This document shows, one piece after another, positions 62,628-64,000 of a DNA stretch of 64,000 nucleotides. Position 1 is the stretch's first letter; the number at the start of each line of letters is the position of its first letter. This DNA is from Pseudomonas vlassakiae (GTDB lineage: Bacteria > Pseudomonadota > Gammaproteobacteria > Pseudomonadales > Pseudomonadaceae). The stretch lies in NCBI RefSeq assembly GCF_014269035.2, contig NZ_JABWRP020000003.1, positions 310,001-374,000 on the forward strand, written 5' to 3'. The translations under genes were made by a program, and so were the position numbers. The notes beneath the pieces were generated by a model. The model worked only from the letters and a program-made list of their open reading frames with translations. It had not been told where the DNA came from and did not search any database.

Positions 62628-62924
62628 CGGCCATCTCTCGAAGCGTTTCAATGTTATTCACTTATGGAATTAAAAAATTACACAAGCGATATTCAAGAGA
62701 TAAGAGCATGCAAGCCATGCATGCGGAACCCCCTCGCCGTTGCGTTTTCCTCATATTTTCCATGCGTTTCCCGCAAGCCACCCCGCGCCCCGCATGAATC
62801 CTCGTTTATGTCTTTCCGTTACTGAAAAATGAAGTTTTGATCTTTGTGGGTTCTAACCAGACCTGCCTAGCTTCTGGCCAACGCGCCGGCCATCGCCGGT
62901 GGCAGCCTGCCAAGGAGCCTTGCC
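62628..62924. other. Divergent promoter region between permease and binding-protein genes
   Basis: These 297 bases separate divergent ABC genes and hold no ORF. An AT-rich block (about 62652-62705; TATTCACTTATGGAATTAAA) stands out from the high-GC surroundings. Such AT-rich stretches precede CysB-controlled sulfur genes in pseudomonads, but no exact site is assigned. AAGGAG precedes the binding-protein gene. Confidence 0.5.
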
Positions 62925-63962
62925 ATGAAAACCCCGCTTCGCCACCTGATCACCGCACTCGGCCTGGCCTTTACCCTGGGCGCCCACGCAGCCGAGCCGG
63001 CCAAGCCGGAAAGCATCCGCATCGCGGTGCCCGACCTCAGCGCCGGCAGCAAGCACAGTGCGGGCGGTGTGGTCGACGTACTGCGCGACCAGCAGCTGCT
63101 GGAAAAGGAATTTGCCAAAGACGGCATCCGCATCGACTGGCACTTCTTCAAGGGCGCAGGCCCCGTGGTCAACGAAGCCCTGGCCAATGGCCAGGCCGAC
63201 TTCGCCTACCTGGGCGACCTGGCGGCGATCGTCGGCAAGGCCAACGGCCTCGACACCCGTGTGCTGTCGGCCGGGGTGCGTGGGGTGAAGAGCTATCTGG
63301 GCGTAGTGCCGGGGTCCGGCATCAAGTCCCTGCGCGACCTCAAGGGCAAGCGCGTGGCGGTGTTCCGCGGCACCGCCAACCAGTTGTCGTTCGCCAGCGC
63401 GCTGGCCAGCCAGGGGTTGTCCGAGCGCGACCTGAAAGTGATCAACCTCGACTTCAACGCCGCCAACGCTGCGCTGGCTGCAAAACAGATCGACGCCACC
63501 TGGGGGCTTTCCAACCTGTTGTCGCTGCGTGAGCGCGGGCTGGTCGAGCTGCCGGTCAACTCCCGCGACCTGGCGGGCGCCGGCAGCACCCAGGCGGTGT
63601 TGCTCGGCACGGGCGATTTCATTCGCAAATACCCCGAGCTGGTGCAGCGCCTGGTCAATGCCCAGGAGCAGGCCACCAACTGGCTGCGCGACGAGCGTAA
63701 CCGCGAGGCCTACGTCGAGCTGGTTGCGAGCAACGCCAACTGGCCACGCAGCATCCTCAGCGATGACCTGGCCAACGAAGACCTGGCCCATTACTTCGAT
63801 CCTCGCCTGGACGCCGATTTCATCGCCCAGTTGCAGCAGGGCGTCGACCTGGCCGCACGCGAGCGCCTGATCCGCCGTGGCTTCCAGGTTTCAGAGTGGG
63901 TCGAACCGCGTTTCCTCGATACCGCACTGCAATCCCAACAGGCCGTGCAGGCCGCCCGCTGA
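62925..63962 (+). CDS. ABC-type substrate-binding protein (sulfonate/aliphatic-type)
   Basis: This 345-residue exported protein has a signal peptide (MKTPLRHLITALGLAFTLGAHAAE) and an SsuA/NMT1-like fold (IRIDWHFFKGAGPVVNEALANGQADFAYLGDLAAIVGKANGLDTRVL, KGKRVAVFRGTANQLSFASAL). It binds its ligand in the periplasm and hands it to the fused permease/ATPase encoded divergently. A sulfonate or related ligand is likely but unproven. Confidence 0.9.
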   Translation: MKTPLRHLITALGLAFTLGAHAAEPAKPESIRIAVPDLSAGSKHSAGGVVDVLRDQQLLEKEFAKDGIRIDWHFFKGAGPVVNEALANGQADFAYLGDLAAIVGKANGLDTRVLSAGVRGVKSYLGVVPGSGIKSLRDLKGKRVAVFRGTANQLSFASALASQGLSERDLKVINLDFNAANAALAAKQIDATWGLSNLLSLRERGLVELPVNSRDLAGAGSTQAVLLGTGDFIRKYPELVQRLVNAQEQATNWLRDERNREAYVELVASNANWPRSILSDDLANEDLAHYFDPRLDADFIAQLQQGVDLAARERLIRRGFQVSEWVEPRFLDTALQSQQAVQAAR

Positions 63963-63977
63963 ACCCCAAAACCGACC

Positions 63978-64000
63978 ATGACCGCAAGGACCACGACCAT
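63978..64000 (+). CDS. Possible start of the next gene, cut by the window end
   Basis: An ATG at 63978 lies 15 bases after the binding-protein stop and stays open to the window end (MTARTTT). It has no clear ribosome site. It could be the start of a further gene of the same cluster, but only seven codons are visible. Confidence 0.25.

Overview
The window looks like chromosome of a Pseudomonas, most likely the P. putida group. Grounds are the high GC content, the conserved core order glnK-amtB-sutA / xerC-dapF-lysA-lptM / cyaY-rnk-cyaA / argH-algR-hemCDXY-dsbB-rsd-algP, and several P. putida-style REP elements between genes. These calls come from reading the translations and DNA directly; no database search was run.

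Layout. 1-6000: two YcaC-like isochorismatase-fold hydrolase paralogues flank a small accessory patch (a candidate small RNA, a higBA toxin-antitoxin pair whose toxin carries a one-base frameshift), a Kef-type antiporter and two AraC-family regulators. 6000-13200: a very large signalling protein (degenerate kinase domain, AAA ATPase, GAF, histidine kinase) is divergent from an unusual winged-helix/receiver/LuxR response regulator, a lone receiver protein and a DoxX protein. 13200-20200: YifB, a DUF4034-like protein, UbiK, then the nitrogen genes glnK-amtB behind a clear NtrC/sigma-54 promoter, and sutA behind a long structured leader. 20200-30600: a HAD phosphatase, xerC, DUF484, dapF, lysA, lptM (minus strand), cyaY, DUF1289, rnk with an attenuator-like leader, cyaA and small proteins. 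30700-41500: argH, algR (without algZ), the heme operon hemC-hemD-hemX-hemY, dsbB, rsd, an FKBP isomerase and the repeat-rich histone-like algP. 41500-50500: ABC-F ATPase, LysE exporter, slipin-NfeD pair, YbaK deacylase, small conserved proteins, CBS protein, secreted M20 peptidase, tRNA-Arg(CCG).

50700-57940 is the most system-like region: a GntR/UTRA regulator behind a perfect 16-bp palindrome is followed by a tightly packed, partly overlapping series encoding an AprA-like flavoprotein, a two-cluster ferredoxin, a full ABC importer whose binding protein has a NosL-like C-terminal extension, a HEAT-repeat protein and a DUF971 protein. It looks like an uptake-plus-redox pathway for an unidentified, perhaps sulfur-containing, substrate. 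Next to it, 58004-60175 encodes a 723-residue protein with the R / S-T / E-x-E signature of ADP-ribosyltransferase toxins. The window ends with a second, divergently arranged ABC importer with a fused double permease and a sulfonate-type binding protein.
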